Of a stretch of 64,000 bases of DNA, positions 24,711 through 36,062 are shown one piece after another. Within the stretch, counting starts at the first letter, position 1. Each line of letters begins with the position of its first letter. A program made the translations under genes and the position numbers. Source of the stretch: Pinus tabuliformis (lineage: Eukaryota; Streptophyta; Pinopsida; Pinales; Pinaceae); contig CM062816.1 of NCBI GenBank assembly GCA_031772625.1, forward strand, positions 829,734,556-829,798,555. The letters are read 5' to 3'. The notes beneath the pieces were generated by a model, which was not told the origin of the DNA, searched no databases, and worked only from the letters and a program-made list of their open reading frames with translations.

Positions 24711-26460
24711 GGCAGCTAGGGTTCGACCCTAGCTGACCCTCTCCTCATTCCTTTCACGTCTGATTGAGATCATGGTGATCAGATTTTGGTTTTGATCCTC
24801 ATCTCTCTAGTACTTGGTCGGATTGCTTCAAAATGGGGAAAGAATCCCCTTGCTGCTCAGCGACTTCATTGTCTTTAGCGTCCGGATAATAACCCCCAAT
24901 CCAGGGTTGGGTCTCACTCTTTTTTTTATGTTCCTGCAAGTGTTGGGTTGAGTTTCTCTACCCCATTGGTGTCTGACTCATCAGTTGCTTCCCGTGCGTC
25001 TGGTATTAATGATGTTGCCCCTTCTTCCTCTATCTTGGGCTCCAACCAAACCCCATCAAGTTTTTTCATGACATTTTTAAACTGACTAATAGCATTCTCT
25101 CTTCTGCAATTAAAATGATCCTCGTTATCGAGGCTCCCACGGTTGAATTTTCTCTGGGAGAAGAAGCCCTCACTGAAGTTTATTTTTTCTTTGAAGAGGG
25201 TTTGATCTGCAGTTTCATTGGGCTTTAGCCAAAGCTTGTTGATATTCACTCCTAGATTAACGAAAATTGGAATCTCATCTAGTTGATCTCAACATTTACC
25301 CTCTCACGAGGGGCTTCTTCATTATTGTTTCAATAAAAGTTTGTGATTGGGCACAGATTCTTGAAGTTGGTCCTTGGTTTTGGGGTTGTGCATGCCTTTA
25401 TATGAAACCCCAATTCCCCTCCTTGGACCCACTCTCGGCTTCAATCACTATTGCTCATGTTTTCATTATTGTTTTAACAAAAAATTTTGATTGGGCACAG
25501 ATTCTTGAAGTTGGTCCTTGGCTTTGGGGTTGCGCATGCCTTTATATGCAGCCCCAGTTCCCCTCCTTGGACCCACTCTCGACTTCAATCACTATTTCTC
25601 ATGTTTGGGTAAGGTTCCCCAATCTCCTTTTGCACTTGTGGAAGCTTTCTTCCTTAACTTCAATCAATAATGCCTTAGGAATATTTTATTGTCATAGTGA
25701 AGACACCAGACTTTATCTAAAACCCACATATGCTCACATATGTGTGGATATGAACTTCAGTAAGAGATTTCCTTCTGAGATTAAGCTTACTATCTATAAA
25801 TTTTCCTGGGTCCAATCCTTGAACTACAAAAATGTTTCCTTTCGCTACAGAGCCTGCTACGAGACAGGTCATTCCCTCAAGACCTGTCCCAATGTAGGGA
25901 AATCAAAGTCATAATTCTCTACACATAAGCCAAAGTCATGGGAAGGTGCCACCTTAGACCATTATTCAATCTCCTCAGAGGTTCCTCCTTCAATTTCATG
26001 CAACGAGTGTGGTTCACAGAAGGGTTTAAAAATTTATAAACCATCGGATGAAATGTCTCAAGCAATACCTATTTCATATGATATTTCGATGTAGGTAGCT
26101 AATATTGAACTAGATATGGATGACGTGAAGACATCAATTGCTTCCCTCACCTCTCCAAAGATTTCTCAAAAAAAGAAGACCTCGGTGCAAGAACCCAATT
26201 CCCTAGACAAAGGTAAAAAAGTAGTTGATTCAGCGGGGCTTACGCCCTCATCAGTTAACATTGGGAAAATGATTTCATGGGTAGACCAGGTGGAGGCGGT
26301 CCTTCCTCCTCCAAAAGGTAAGACAAATTTCCAAGGGTCAAGCTTCTTTAAAAATGGGTGACATTGTAGAATCAACAGAAAATGACGCTTGGGACCAAGT
26401 CAAAAGAAAGATGAAAGCTTCTCTAGGAAGAGGAAAATACAACCACAGAAAATTTTCAAA
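24711..26460 (+). pseudogene. LINE-type ORF1 relic B1 (DUF4283-like plus zinc knuckle)
   Basis: The largest open part is 25267-25914 (215 codons). It reads LVDLNIYPLTRGFFIIV, DWAQILEVGPWFWGCACLYM, HVWVRFPNLLLHLWKL, then VQSLNYKNVSFRYRACYETG and HSLKTCP. This order matches the DUF4283 domain and following CCHC knuckle of plant L1-type ORF1 proteins, which bind element RNA. The first zinc Cys is Tyr. A C-terminal piece is open at 26116-26361 (DDVKTSIASLTSPKISQKKK). The N-terminal part (24711-25260) is frame-broken; the related copy at 45207-45722 shows it better. No ORF2 (endonuclease-RT) follows, so the copy is ORF1-only. Confidence 0.7.
25318..25605 (+). repeat. 144 bp in-frame tandem duplication inside ORF1 B1
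   Basis: The 48-codon segment starting FIIVSIKVCDWAQILEVGPW is repeated at once as FIIVLTKNFDWAQILEVGPW. Unit 1 starts at 25318 and unit 2 at 25462. The homologous ORF1 in unit 2 (about 45840-46000) has a single copy, so the duplication is specific to B1. It keeps the frame and duplicates the core of the DUF4283-like region. Confidence 0.85.
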
Positions 26461-27718
26461 TAGGAAGGTGTTGTAAATTCATATGAATATTAGGAATTTT
26501 TTGGAAAAATTTTCAAATGAAACAATTTTAATCTCCAAATATAAATGCCATATAAAATTTTGAGTTATTCCTTTCTTTTTTATCCTAAATCTTTAAAGTT
26601 TCTTAGCATATTTGTTTTCAGAAAATATAATAATTTAGAATATCTCTTTCTTTTATTAATACAAATTACTAACTATTTTATATATATATATTCCATTATT
26701 TGATCAAATTAAATTATATATATTCAATTATTTCATAAAATATATTTATTAATTTAGTATTATTAATTATAAAATATAATTAATAATTTAATATTATTAA
26801 TTGTAATTAAGTGTTATTATCAACCATTCTACAAGGTTGTTACCCATTGTACCAGCTTTGTTGAGGCAGCGTTTTCTTGGCCCTCTTTCCCACAACCTCC
26901 ATTCTCTACTTACGGCACAAAGGAACTCCCATTCTCTCTTGGTTATTTTAAAGACAACATCATAGAGAAGGATATTTTTTAATGGAGTTTGCTTTTCGAC
27001 TATTATTTTGGTGGGTGGGTTTTGAATCATCTTTTTATGTATTTACAAGTGCAAATATCATACATTCTTATACTCAATATTTTTAAAAAATTAATTAATA
27101 AGATGTGATTTGTTTTAATAATTTATTTATAATTAAATTGTTTTTTGATGATCTAAAAAATGGTGTAAACTCTCATTTATTATTAAAATCCTCTTCATTG
27201 TGTAATAGTTATTTGAACTAAATTGATATACATGATTCATACTCAAAGATAAACAAATTATAATTAATTACCAAAATATTGAAATGGAAATGTGTCACGA
27301 GTAATTATACATTCAAGTAAAATATTACGTATAGAAAAGTTTTAATTAAAGCAAATCTAAATAGAAATGAATAGTGTCTATAACATCCTCCTACATAGTA
27401 AAGAGTGCTAGAAAAAACTATATAATTACATTATGGTCAAGAATCAATAACATGCGGGAAATGATTATATAATATTATTGTGGTTAAAATTGATGAACGC
27501 ACTTACAAACTCTCACAAAATGTTAACTTGAAACTCCAAAAGTGTGTTCACTTATGTCATGTGGCATTAGATAATAGTTTAATAATGAATTTTTTAGTAT
27601 GTAATGATTGATGGAGCAATTGGGAAAAAAATTTGTGCATTTGATTAGCTTATAACTTTTTAAATGAAAAAAAAAACGTCAATTTACATTTTATTCCTAA
27701 AATGCAAAATAATATATT
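26461..27718. other. AT-rich 3' part of B1, no gene
   Basis: Very AT-rich sequence follows ORF1, in the position where ORF2 would be expected in an L1-type LINE. No endonuclease or RT motif is visible. It aligns with 59201-61037 in unit 2 apart from two insertions there. Its end at 27718 is the junction to unit 2. Confidence 0.5.
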
Positions 27719-29999
27719 TAACGATAGGAAAATGAAATAAATGAGGTGATGTTACTGATATGTTAAATTTTATAAGGAATGAGAACAAAGACGATCTGTA
27801 AACTTCCATAGATATTCCACTACACAGTTCGTCACAATAAATATGATAATATTATATTTGAAATTTGAAATTATATACTATTACAGTTTTATTAGATTTA
27901 TGGATTTGTAGATTTACTCTTAAAATTGCATCCATGTGAATTAAAATTATGTAGAAAAATATATAACAAAAAAAATAAAAGATCACACACATTTGACACA
28001 AGATATGCTCTGGGAAACCCTTTTAGGAGAAAACCCAAACTGGAAGGTGAGGTTGCTCTACTCTCTTTCTCTGAATGTAAATATGGTTGCGAGTACAAAG
28101 AAGTATGGCATGTGGGTTGTGGGCTACTACAGCGCACTAATTCTATTTGTGTGCTCTATATCCTATCCCTCTTGCGTATTTTTTCTTAGCTATGGAACAA
28201 GAAAGAATGGAATCACTTTTCTTCCCAGTGGCCAGGTTATAACATAGCCCAATAGCCTACTAGTGGTTAGGTTTGACTACCTCAACTCTTAACTAGAGTT
28301 ACAATATAGACTCTTCTAAAGTCTTCTACATCATAATCACGTGGCTAGCCCCTTTTTCATGAATAATGGGGGCTGACATGGCATCCTCTTGAATTATGGT
28401 GGTGAAAATATGAAGGTCAACTTCTAAGTGGCATAAATTTCGCATACAGACTCAAATTGACGTGATTCTTATGTCGTTGGAAAGGTATTTGTGTGTAGAA
28501 TAGTGAAAAAAAGTTCGGTACTAAAGCGACAAAGTTTTACCCCCAAAAAACGTCGTCTGATGCCTCAAAATTCTCCTAGAAAGTTTCAGACCCTATTTTT
28601 CCAAGCTGGGTCCCGCCAGTAAAAATGGCACTGTGAGTTGATTCCTCCACTTTTTCCACTCTAAAAGCATCAAGATGGATGAAAAACAATATAATTATCC
28701 AATCTTGATCAAAAGGAGACCCTAAAAACAAGAGTAAATAGGGGTTACTCATGATGCAAATCGACACATGAGTCAACTAGTGAAAAGACAAAGTGGTGTC
28801 AGAGTAAAAACGACAAATGTGAAGAAATTCAATTTAAATAGGAAGTGACTTGACACCTCATGGAAAAAAATTCTTTTACATGAAGTATCAAATATGTAAA
28901 AACTAAGATATACCCATTATAGAGCTTAGAGAGAGATTTCCAATGGTTTTGACAGTTCATCAAATGGAGCCAGTATGGGCCCATAATGGCCAACAAAAAA
29001 AAATGATGTATTTTTCCTTTCTAAAGGGTTTTCTCTCCAATTCCAACTCATTAGTGCATTGGGTTATTAGTGAATTTGGAGAGGAGTAGAAAGCCCTAAA
29101 TCTTGGTGAGCTCAAAACAAATTAACCAACCATTAGAATTTCAATCTGTGACTTTTAGGTAGGTGGCCTTACTCGTCTAAGAGTATCCCTAATGCTTCAT
29201 GGAAAAATGTCTCTTGGTGAAGAATCAAGATAAGAAATAATATGGTAATGAACAATTAGAGGAGTTTTATAGTCATCCCTTCCCACCAATTCAAACATGG
29301 GGATAAAACAATAAGTGTGGCATCACATAAAGTAGAATGTTTTAATATATGGTATCAATCATCTACTATGTGTCAAGTGTACTTTGCTTGTCAGATAGGC
29401 TGGTAGGACGAACTACCCAAGGGATGAAATGATAATTGACCTTACCTAAACTATTGGGGAGTAGAATGAGAAAGGATAATGATCAAGTGAGAATGTGGCC
29501 AAGGGGGCCATCATGCCCCCAAGCATGAGATATTGCCCCCTAACATATGATGATGGGGGGAACTAATCAGGTATGCAAATTTGGGAATGGTTCCCCCCTG
29601 TTTGATTCATGTGGGGCATGTTATCTACATGTTGGGTGTATTCAAAATGGTGGATTCCAAATAATTGTACATAATATGTTTTTCTGTGATGTGTATGGCC
29701 ATTATTTGTTATGGGTTGGTTATCTTCTAATGGAAAGAAAGGATGAACACAGTGGGAGAAGTAAGCGGTGGAGTGCCAATCTCAGTTGGTACAACATAGG
29801 TGATTCAAAGGGAATAAATTTCCAAGTTCACAAATATGTAAGGATGTCACCATACCAAAGAATTTTCTGGGCTATATTTCATAGATTCTCACCTAGATGA
29901 AACTGGGTTTGAATAACAAAAATGTCGAAGGGACTAGGTTATTGAGGTAGGAAGTAGGAATAATTAAGTGGATCATCCCCAGGGTGATCTAGAGTGATA
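27719..29999. other. Non-coding 3' part of gypsy relic A2
   Basis: This is the counterpart of 5841-8014. The 117-codon plus-strand frame at 29547-29900 is antisense to the relic, and its unit 1 homologue (7700-8018) is broken, so I do not regard it as a gene. Confidence 0.4.
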
Positions 30000-31355
30000 T
30001 GGGACTCTAAAATTTCTTCAAGTTGAGGAATAATGATGGTATTGGATTTGAATATACCAAAACTAATGAGGCTTGCGGAGAATTTCTTCTTCTAGACCCT
30101 CAAGAATCTATGCCCCCTTACCCAAACATTGTGTAGCAATGTAATGGCCACAAGATGGATGTGGTTCAAATTTATGGGTTTGAAGTAAGAGGTTGTTAAA
30201 CCAATCTACTTGATCGTGAAGTAGTTCTTTCGATTCCATAACATATTAGTCAACTAGATGTGGTTGTTATGGGAGAAAATAGGAGTGATTATGCATATCA
30301 TCCCATGGATAATCTGGAGTGGCAAAAGACTCCATAATGTCTTCATCTGAATGAAAGGCTAGAATGCAAGGTTTTGATGGACCATATGATGAAGAAGTAT
30401 CCAAGGCATCACCATGGGATACATAGTTCAAATGTGCAATGTCTACGAAGGGAGACTGGGGACTATTGGGCTGAAGTTCCATCGATGTTGAAACCAACAT
30501 TAGAAATAGAAGATGATTATGAAGGTTCACAACTAAATCCTTCTAGGGAGTCTAAAGATGTCAATCACATGGACGATCACAAATAAAGGATAGGTATGTT
30601 TCTTTGCCATCTTGACATCAGGATGACCAATCACTATAGTGGGTTGATTGGTCTCCTACACTAGTGAAGATGAAGTGTTAGAGGCCATAATTAGAGGGGT
30701 ATAATCAACACTATGAGTGGCATCCATATCACGAAGAATGATGAGAGTATCATGAAAATGGTAGAGATGAGGGTAGTGATGTGAATAATGACCACATGTT
30801 TCACACAAAATGAAAGGGTGGTTCATTCGTAATCCTTTATAATTCCGATACGATTGAGGTAGAGGCACTTGCACCTTAAGAACCTTTAGGTCTAGTTAAT
30901 GTTCATCCAAGGAATGAAACCCTTTAATTAGGGGAGAGTGGGACAATTATTGGTGGTGTGGCCATAAATATCACACAAATCACATCATGGAGTAGGCTTA
31001 GATGCATAAGGTTGACTGAAACTACCTGAGTTGTATTATCATTTCCCCCCTTATTCCTCGATTTCCCCCCCTCTGCAGTTGCTTTTATAGCAAGAGTAGA
31101 CTCCTATTGAGGTTGCAATGGAACTGAAGCAAAGGAAGGGGTGGTTGGAACTAGTTGAACTAGTTTCAAAGCCACATAGGGTTTATGTTGATTTGGAGGA
31201 GTATTGGCAAGAGGATCCATATATGAAATTGGAATTCCCAATGTGAGATTTGGAAAACTCATCATATCCATCACTAGTGTGTTAACTACTCCTGGTGGTG
31301 GAAAAAGGAAAGGAATATGACCAAATGGATGATGCCTATGAGGGTCCCCTCTCAA
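30000..31355 (-). pseudogene. Decayed downstream ORF of gypsy relic A2
   Basis: This is homologous to 8015-9472. Open minus-strand pieces are 30267-30530 and 31104-31355; the latter reads HPFGHIPFLFPPPGVVNTLV and DMMSFPNLTLGIPISYMDPL. The two units share these peptides, but the frames are broken at different places, as expected of independent decay after duplication. It is likely part of a retroelement polyprotein of unknown role. Confidence 0.4.
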
Positions 31356-31628
31356 GAAATTAGTTTTGTTTGTAGCAGCAAGTTTCTAATGAGTTGGCTT
31401 TTGAGAAGAGGTTACATACTGTTAAGCAACTTGTGACACTTGGAGCATTCAAACATGTGAAATGCTAGGTTCATTCAAAATATACAATGGGCCATAATAT
31501 GCTCCAAGCAAGGAATAATATTTATAGACTCCTAGAACGATATTAGTAAAAGAAGGCATTATATCATTACCCATTAAGGAAATGAAATTCTCAGGAGAAG
31601 CCTTAAGCTAAGGATTGTAGCATGTCAA

Positions 31629-32114
31629 CTATTCAATGGTGACAATATTCCCATTATGGGTGAAGTTCATGGTACGATGGATAAATAAACATAATTCCTT
31701 CATAGCATACATGAAATTGTGTCCTAGAAAGAGGTTATATTCTAAGTGGGCATCAATAACCTCCACGTTAATCAAGACTTGCCTATTAGTTAACGTGATG
31801 GGGAAATTTTGGTACAAGCCAACAGGTTGCAAGAGGAAGCCATCATATGCTTGAAGGGTGATGGTAGATGGTAGGAATTCATGTCACATGGGCTGCTTCC
31901 AAACTTGGGTGGACATCACACATGTGGATTCCCCTTCGTCAATGGTACATTGTTGAACAACGATGTTCTTAATGGATACTAGGATATGGAAAGCAAAGGA
32001 TGGGGGGAGACAAGGACTATCTACCTTATCAGCACCAAAGACAATCAAAAAATCATCTAAAGGATCCACAGTACCCAACACAGATAGTAGAGCCTTACAT
32101 TGTGAAGGACACAT
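31629..32114 (-). pseudogene. Retropepsin-like fragment of gypsy relic A2
   Basis: Two minus-strand pieces make up a retropepsin-like module. At 31884-32114 are LLSVLGTVDPLDDFLIVFGA and QCTIDEGESTCVMSTQVW. At 31629-31832 are LYQNFPITLTNRQVLINVEV, AHLEYNLFLGHNFMYAMKE and NFTHNGNIVTIE. The DEGEST stretch stands where the catalytic Asp-Thr/Ser-Gly lies in standard retropepsins. Related plant gypsy polyproteins show DEGAST here, so loss of activity cannot be judged from this alone. This unit preserves the copia empty site at about 32079-32085. Confidence 0.6.
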
Positions 32115-32639
32115 CTGGAGGACTTCCTATGTTGACATGGCAATATGAGACTATGCTAAATCATCTACTATGTTGTGATGATGGGCATCCATAGAGTTGG
32201 TAGAATTTCTATGTATGGTCCCCTGGTGATCTTTGGAGGAACCTCAACCTTGGTGAAGGGATCTATAGGGTACCATTTGATGATGATAGAGGCTTTTTGG
32301 TCTCTTTCAGTTACTTCTCGGGAGGAGGGTCATATTGACATAACCGAGTTTGGAGTTTGGATTTGTCAAAATTTATCATCCATATTTTATAAGTCCCATC
32401 TCTAGGAACATGGGTAGATGAAATAGGAGGATTTTGATCATCCTAGTTGGCCACATATCCTTGGGTAGGGAAAGGATTCTAAAGCATTTCTAACTACATA
32501 TAGGGAGGAGTGTAAGTAAGAATATGGTGCTTCCATTTAAATGAAACTGCTTAATTTTTCCATGCCTAATGCATTTAAGGGAGAAGAGGAAAGGCATGTG
32601 TGTAATTAACATATGTATCACAAGATGTGCAAGGCTTAT

Positions 32640-33980
32640 TCATGTGAAGAGCCTTTTCCTGCTTGGGTTGAGTTCCCTATTACTAGGCCATGGTATTATA
32701 GTTTTTACCTTGGTTAGTATTAGGTTGTTGGCCTTGGTTTCCTGAATTACCATGAGGTTTTCGATTCTTCTTTCCCTTCCCTCTGTTCCTTTTCTTTTGA
32801 TTAGGGGGATTGGAAAAATTTTGCTAAGCATACACCCAATCCTATTGAGGTATAAGGGAATAAGGCATGGTAGGTTGAAGTGTTGTTGTCATAAGGGTTG
32901 TATCACATGGAAGTGCATAAGGATAATAAGGATTCGCAGTCACGTTCTGATAAGTAGGTTGAGTACTGGTTGACCCTTGCATTGGCTGATGTGAATGGTT
33001 ATATGCATAAGAGGTATGCACACCTTTTTTTGAAGTAACCCACAAAGGATCTAGGGGAGGATAACCATAAGTGGAATTACCCCCCCCCCCCCAGGGCTAG
33101 CCATATCACATTTTTCCTTGTAGATATGGAGAATTTTTATGGTACGAGATGAGACCAATTACATCGTCTACAACATGAGATGCCCATGGTGCAAAAGGAT
33201 CACTTGGGCGAGGGACATCAAGAAGAACAATGTAAATATAACCCAACTGGGCATATATTACATCATATTGCATGGCCTTCTAGATGGCATCTTCCTTGCT
33301 TCTTGGGAATGGATATGTGACATCCTTAGTGATGGAAGGAAGTAAGGATTTTAGGAACCAGTCCAAAAAGACACAATCATCAAATTTTGAGCTTTGCATA
33401 AGCTCTGCCTTTTGTGCCACTCCTAAATATGATCAGAGATGTGGGTAGTGGAGGTTTGGTGACAAGTAGTTAAGAGTTCAGTACTATTATCATGGGGGAC
33501 AGGTAACTAAAAATAGGATAAGAAAGCATTCATGATAGTCACAAACACTTGGTGTGAGATGTGGGGTTGGTCAACATACCATTTCACAATAATGTCTATG
33601 AGGGTGTGTTGAAATAGTCAAACATGGATGGAATCTTCTATAATGGAGTTCAAATAACACCACATGTGCAAGGACCTTATATTATTGGGGGGAACTTCTC
33701 CAAGGTTTCCTTCAAACTTAGGGTTGTCTGATGGAATCCTAGTCTGCATGGGGAGCCAATAGGGATCATGATGGAGAGGATCATTAGTGAGATGATTCAA
33801 ATATGGTAAATTTAAGCTAGCCGTGTAGGGAAGAAAAGGTTGTGTTGCAATGTTTCCTTGAGAGGTTCATGTGTTACCTCTTGGGACCCTGATTATTACC
33901 AACATTTTTGTTAGTATTTCCTCCAAGTTTGGCACCTACATTGGGATTGATGTGTCCACCATCATTTACACCATCCATGG
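32640..33980 (-). pseudogene. Gypsy-type gag relic A2
   Basis: On the minus strand the capsid region reads HHDPYWLPMQTRIPSDNPKF, EGNLGEVPPNNIRSLHMWC (33618-33800), then VKWYVDQPHISHQ and HISDHI in broken frames further down to about 33110. This is the retrotransposon Gag signature of plant Ty3/gypsy elements (KFEG...HxRSFHMWC...KWYVDLP). It is followed by a Pro/Gln/Tyr-rich tail at 32842-33045 (QPMQGSTSTQPTYQNVTANP) and basic sequence at 32640-32831. Stops and shifts are frequent. It is better preserved than the unit 1 copy. Confidence 0.65.
33080..33092. repeat. Poly(C) run, 13 bases
   Basis: Thirteen C residues lie inside the gag relic; the unit 1 counterpart near 16290 has only seven. This is a simple length difference between the duplicated units and a possible assembly length error. 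Confidence 0.85.
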
Positions 33981-35999
33981 TAGTGGATTAGGGTCCACTG
34001 GTTTTGAAAGTTCAAGAATTACTAAATGACTCAACGAAGATAGAGTCAAAAGACAAAATAGGGAGAGGGACCCTAACTTGTCTAGCAAGTGTAATCAGAT
34101 GTCCTAAGGGAAACTGAGGATGAAGACTGCGCAATCTTTGCAACTTGTGCCTAAGGAGCGTAATGGTGTCTAGAAAAAAGGGCTCTAAAAGGATAGAGGA
34201 TAAGGATAGTGAAATAAAATAGTAAAGAGCAAGTAGAACACTATGTGTATTGGTGAAAAGTGTATTCTAACTATGATCTACTACTATTTTAGATCAGGAA
34301 GCCTCATCCTATAAAATAAAAAATGACTCCTAGCCTAAAATATATGTTACACCTCGTACAATCCCTAAGCTATGTTTTGATGGCCTTCCAAATAACTTGG
34401 CTCCTAAGTGGTCAGGATCATAAGCAAGGTTGAGTAAAGGTATGGAAAAGGTATGGTTGCTTCCCACAACCACCACCTATAGGGCATTTTTACCTAGAAT
34501 GATAGGCCTCTAAGATTACCTCTGTCTAGTGGAGGCAAGTGAATCTTAGCTTCTGGGTATCAGTCATGGAACTAGATTCCATACCAAGAGTTGGGAGCCT
34601 TAAGAGGAACTTCTAGTGTCCTTGGCCTAAGCTTTACCCCCATCAGGGTTTTCTACTCAGCACCAGCTTTGGACCATTGGATGATGGAGGATTTCAAGTA
34701 CCCTAATTGGTAAAAAAACTATGTCTCAAATGCATAATGAATGGCAGGAATTATTTGGATTCCTACCCCACCAATCATAACTTGACTAATAGATTATTTT
34801 TCTTGGTGCCTAAGTGGGCTTAAAACTATGTGAGTTAAATTAGTGGTTGACTTTAAAGTCTTGGCTTGGTGATTTGGACCATAAACACATTCACTTAAGG
34901 GTGTGAAGATGTGTGCATGTGAGTATGTTGATACTACTTTTCATATAATGTAAAAAATGCTTCTAGAAAATAAATTGTAGAACTAAAAAATTAACTAAAA
35001 AAAAATTAAGTAAAATTGAATTTAATAACAAACTATTGCCTACCCAAAAAGGCTAAAAAGCAACACAAAAGAAGTTCTATGGATGGAAAAATGAGGCAAT
35101 TTGATGGGGACTAATGCAACAATAATCAAAATGGGATCATATCTGTAGTCACTAATCCAACCTACTGTAGAAAATGACATCAGAGAAACAACAAATTCCT
35201 AGCTATAAAAAGACCGGAGACAAGCCTATAGCGAAAAAGACTTAAAAGAGTTGTAAATGGAGAAATAAAAAGGGGCTAAAGATGAGAAAATTTTCAATTT
35301 CAAACTCTAATAAGTATTGGATCTACATACTCTGAAAGGCTATGATGATTGAGGCTTTCATTCCTACACACTAGATTCCCAGTTCAGAATCCCCCTCTTT
35401 CTTGGTTAGAGGTGTACTTAAAACCATAGAAGGGATTTTTTCCTTCATGAAAAAGTTGGGAAATATTAATAGATCTAGGCTTGATGTGAACTGTAAAAGT
35501 AGGTACCTTGACCCCTTAACAAAAAATTAGAACTGAAAAATAACAAAAAACTACTAAACAAGAAAATTTTCAAGTTGTGGAAGAAAATGTATATTTTCCT
35601 GTGTTGGAGTCTTGAAAATAGCCCAAAATTTGTGTTGGCCACCTCATTAAATCTCTTGAAAAGTGCTTTTCACCCCTTGTGCTCCCAGTCCTATGGTTTC
35701 ACCATATCCTGTCACCTCCTATTTGGATGATACCTGTAACCTGCGAAAAATGGACATAAACACATAAACAATAGTCTTTTGACAAAATCACCACAAATAA
35801 ATAAAAATGGGAAAAAGAAAATTGTGGCATAAAACAACAAATTCACCATGGATATGTGTTCAACTTAGCAAAGTCTCCATTTGTTAGTTTTAGATTTATG
35901 AGCAAGTGAGCAAAAATCTGCTTTCTTCTACCAGTGACTAAGGTAGGCTAACAACAATAAAAAACATTAAAACCCTTAATTATGTCTATGTGTCAGGTG
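33981..35999. other. No gene; presumed leader of gypsy relic A2
   Basis: This is the counterpart of 17181-19152, with the same lack of coding signal. A 30-50 base stretch near 35500-35540 is present here but not in unit 1. Confidence 0.4.
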
Positions 36000-36062
36000 G
36001 GTGTAGCTTGGGTGGTAGGGAGGAGACACTATTATCCTCCCCACCCAAGTTCCAATCACACC
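36000..36062 (+). repeat. tRNA-like segment (possible old SINE head), unit 2
   Basis: This is the counterpart of 19153-19214. The A-box-like TAGCTTGGGTGG and the GAGGA...TCCTC pairing are kept. The B-box is weaker (AGTTCCAATCAC). It predates the duplication because both units carry it. Confidence 0.3.

Larger units (their letters stand above)
5841..27718. repeat. Tandem duplication, unit 1 (A1 + B1)
   Basis: This block matches 27719-61037 in the same order and orientation once insertions are removed. A1 (5841-10205 and 15288-22707) pairs with 27721-39602, and B1 (24332-27718) pairs with 44850-46098 plus 58457-61037. Homology starts at AATGATAGGAAAA here and AACGATAGGAAAA in unit 2, and ends at TAAAATGCAAAATAATATA in both. 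The end of unit 1 is directly joined to the start of unit 2, which is the junction expected of a tandem duplication. The copia element at 10206-15287 is unique to this unit. Confidence 0.85.

Noticed and set aside
25318..25605. Possible CRISPR-like or satellite repeat
   Set aside because: Only two directly adjacent copies without spacers; it is a tandem duplication inside ORF1. No CRISPR array exists in this window.
29547..29900. 117-codon plus-strand ORF
   Set aside because: It is antisense to the A2 gypsy relic, and the homologous stretch in unit 1 is broken, so there is no sign of selection on the protein.
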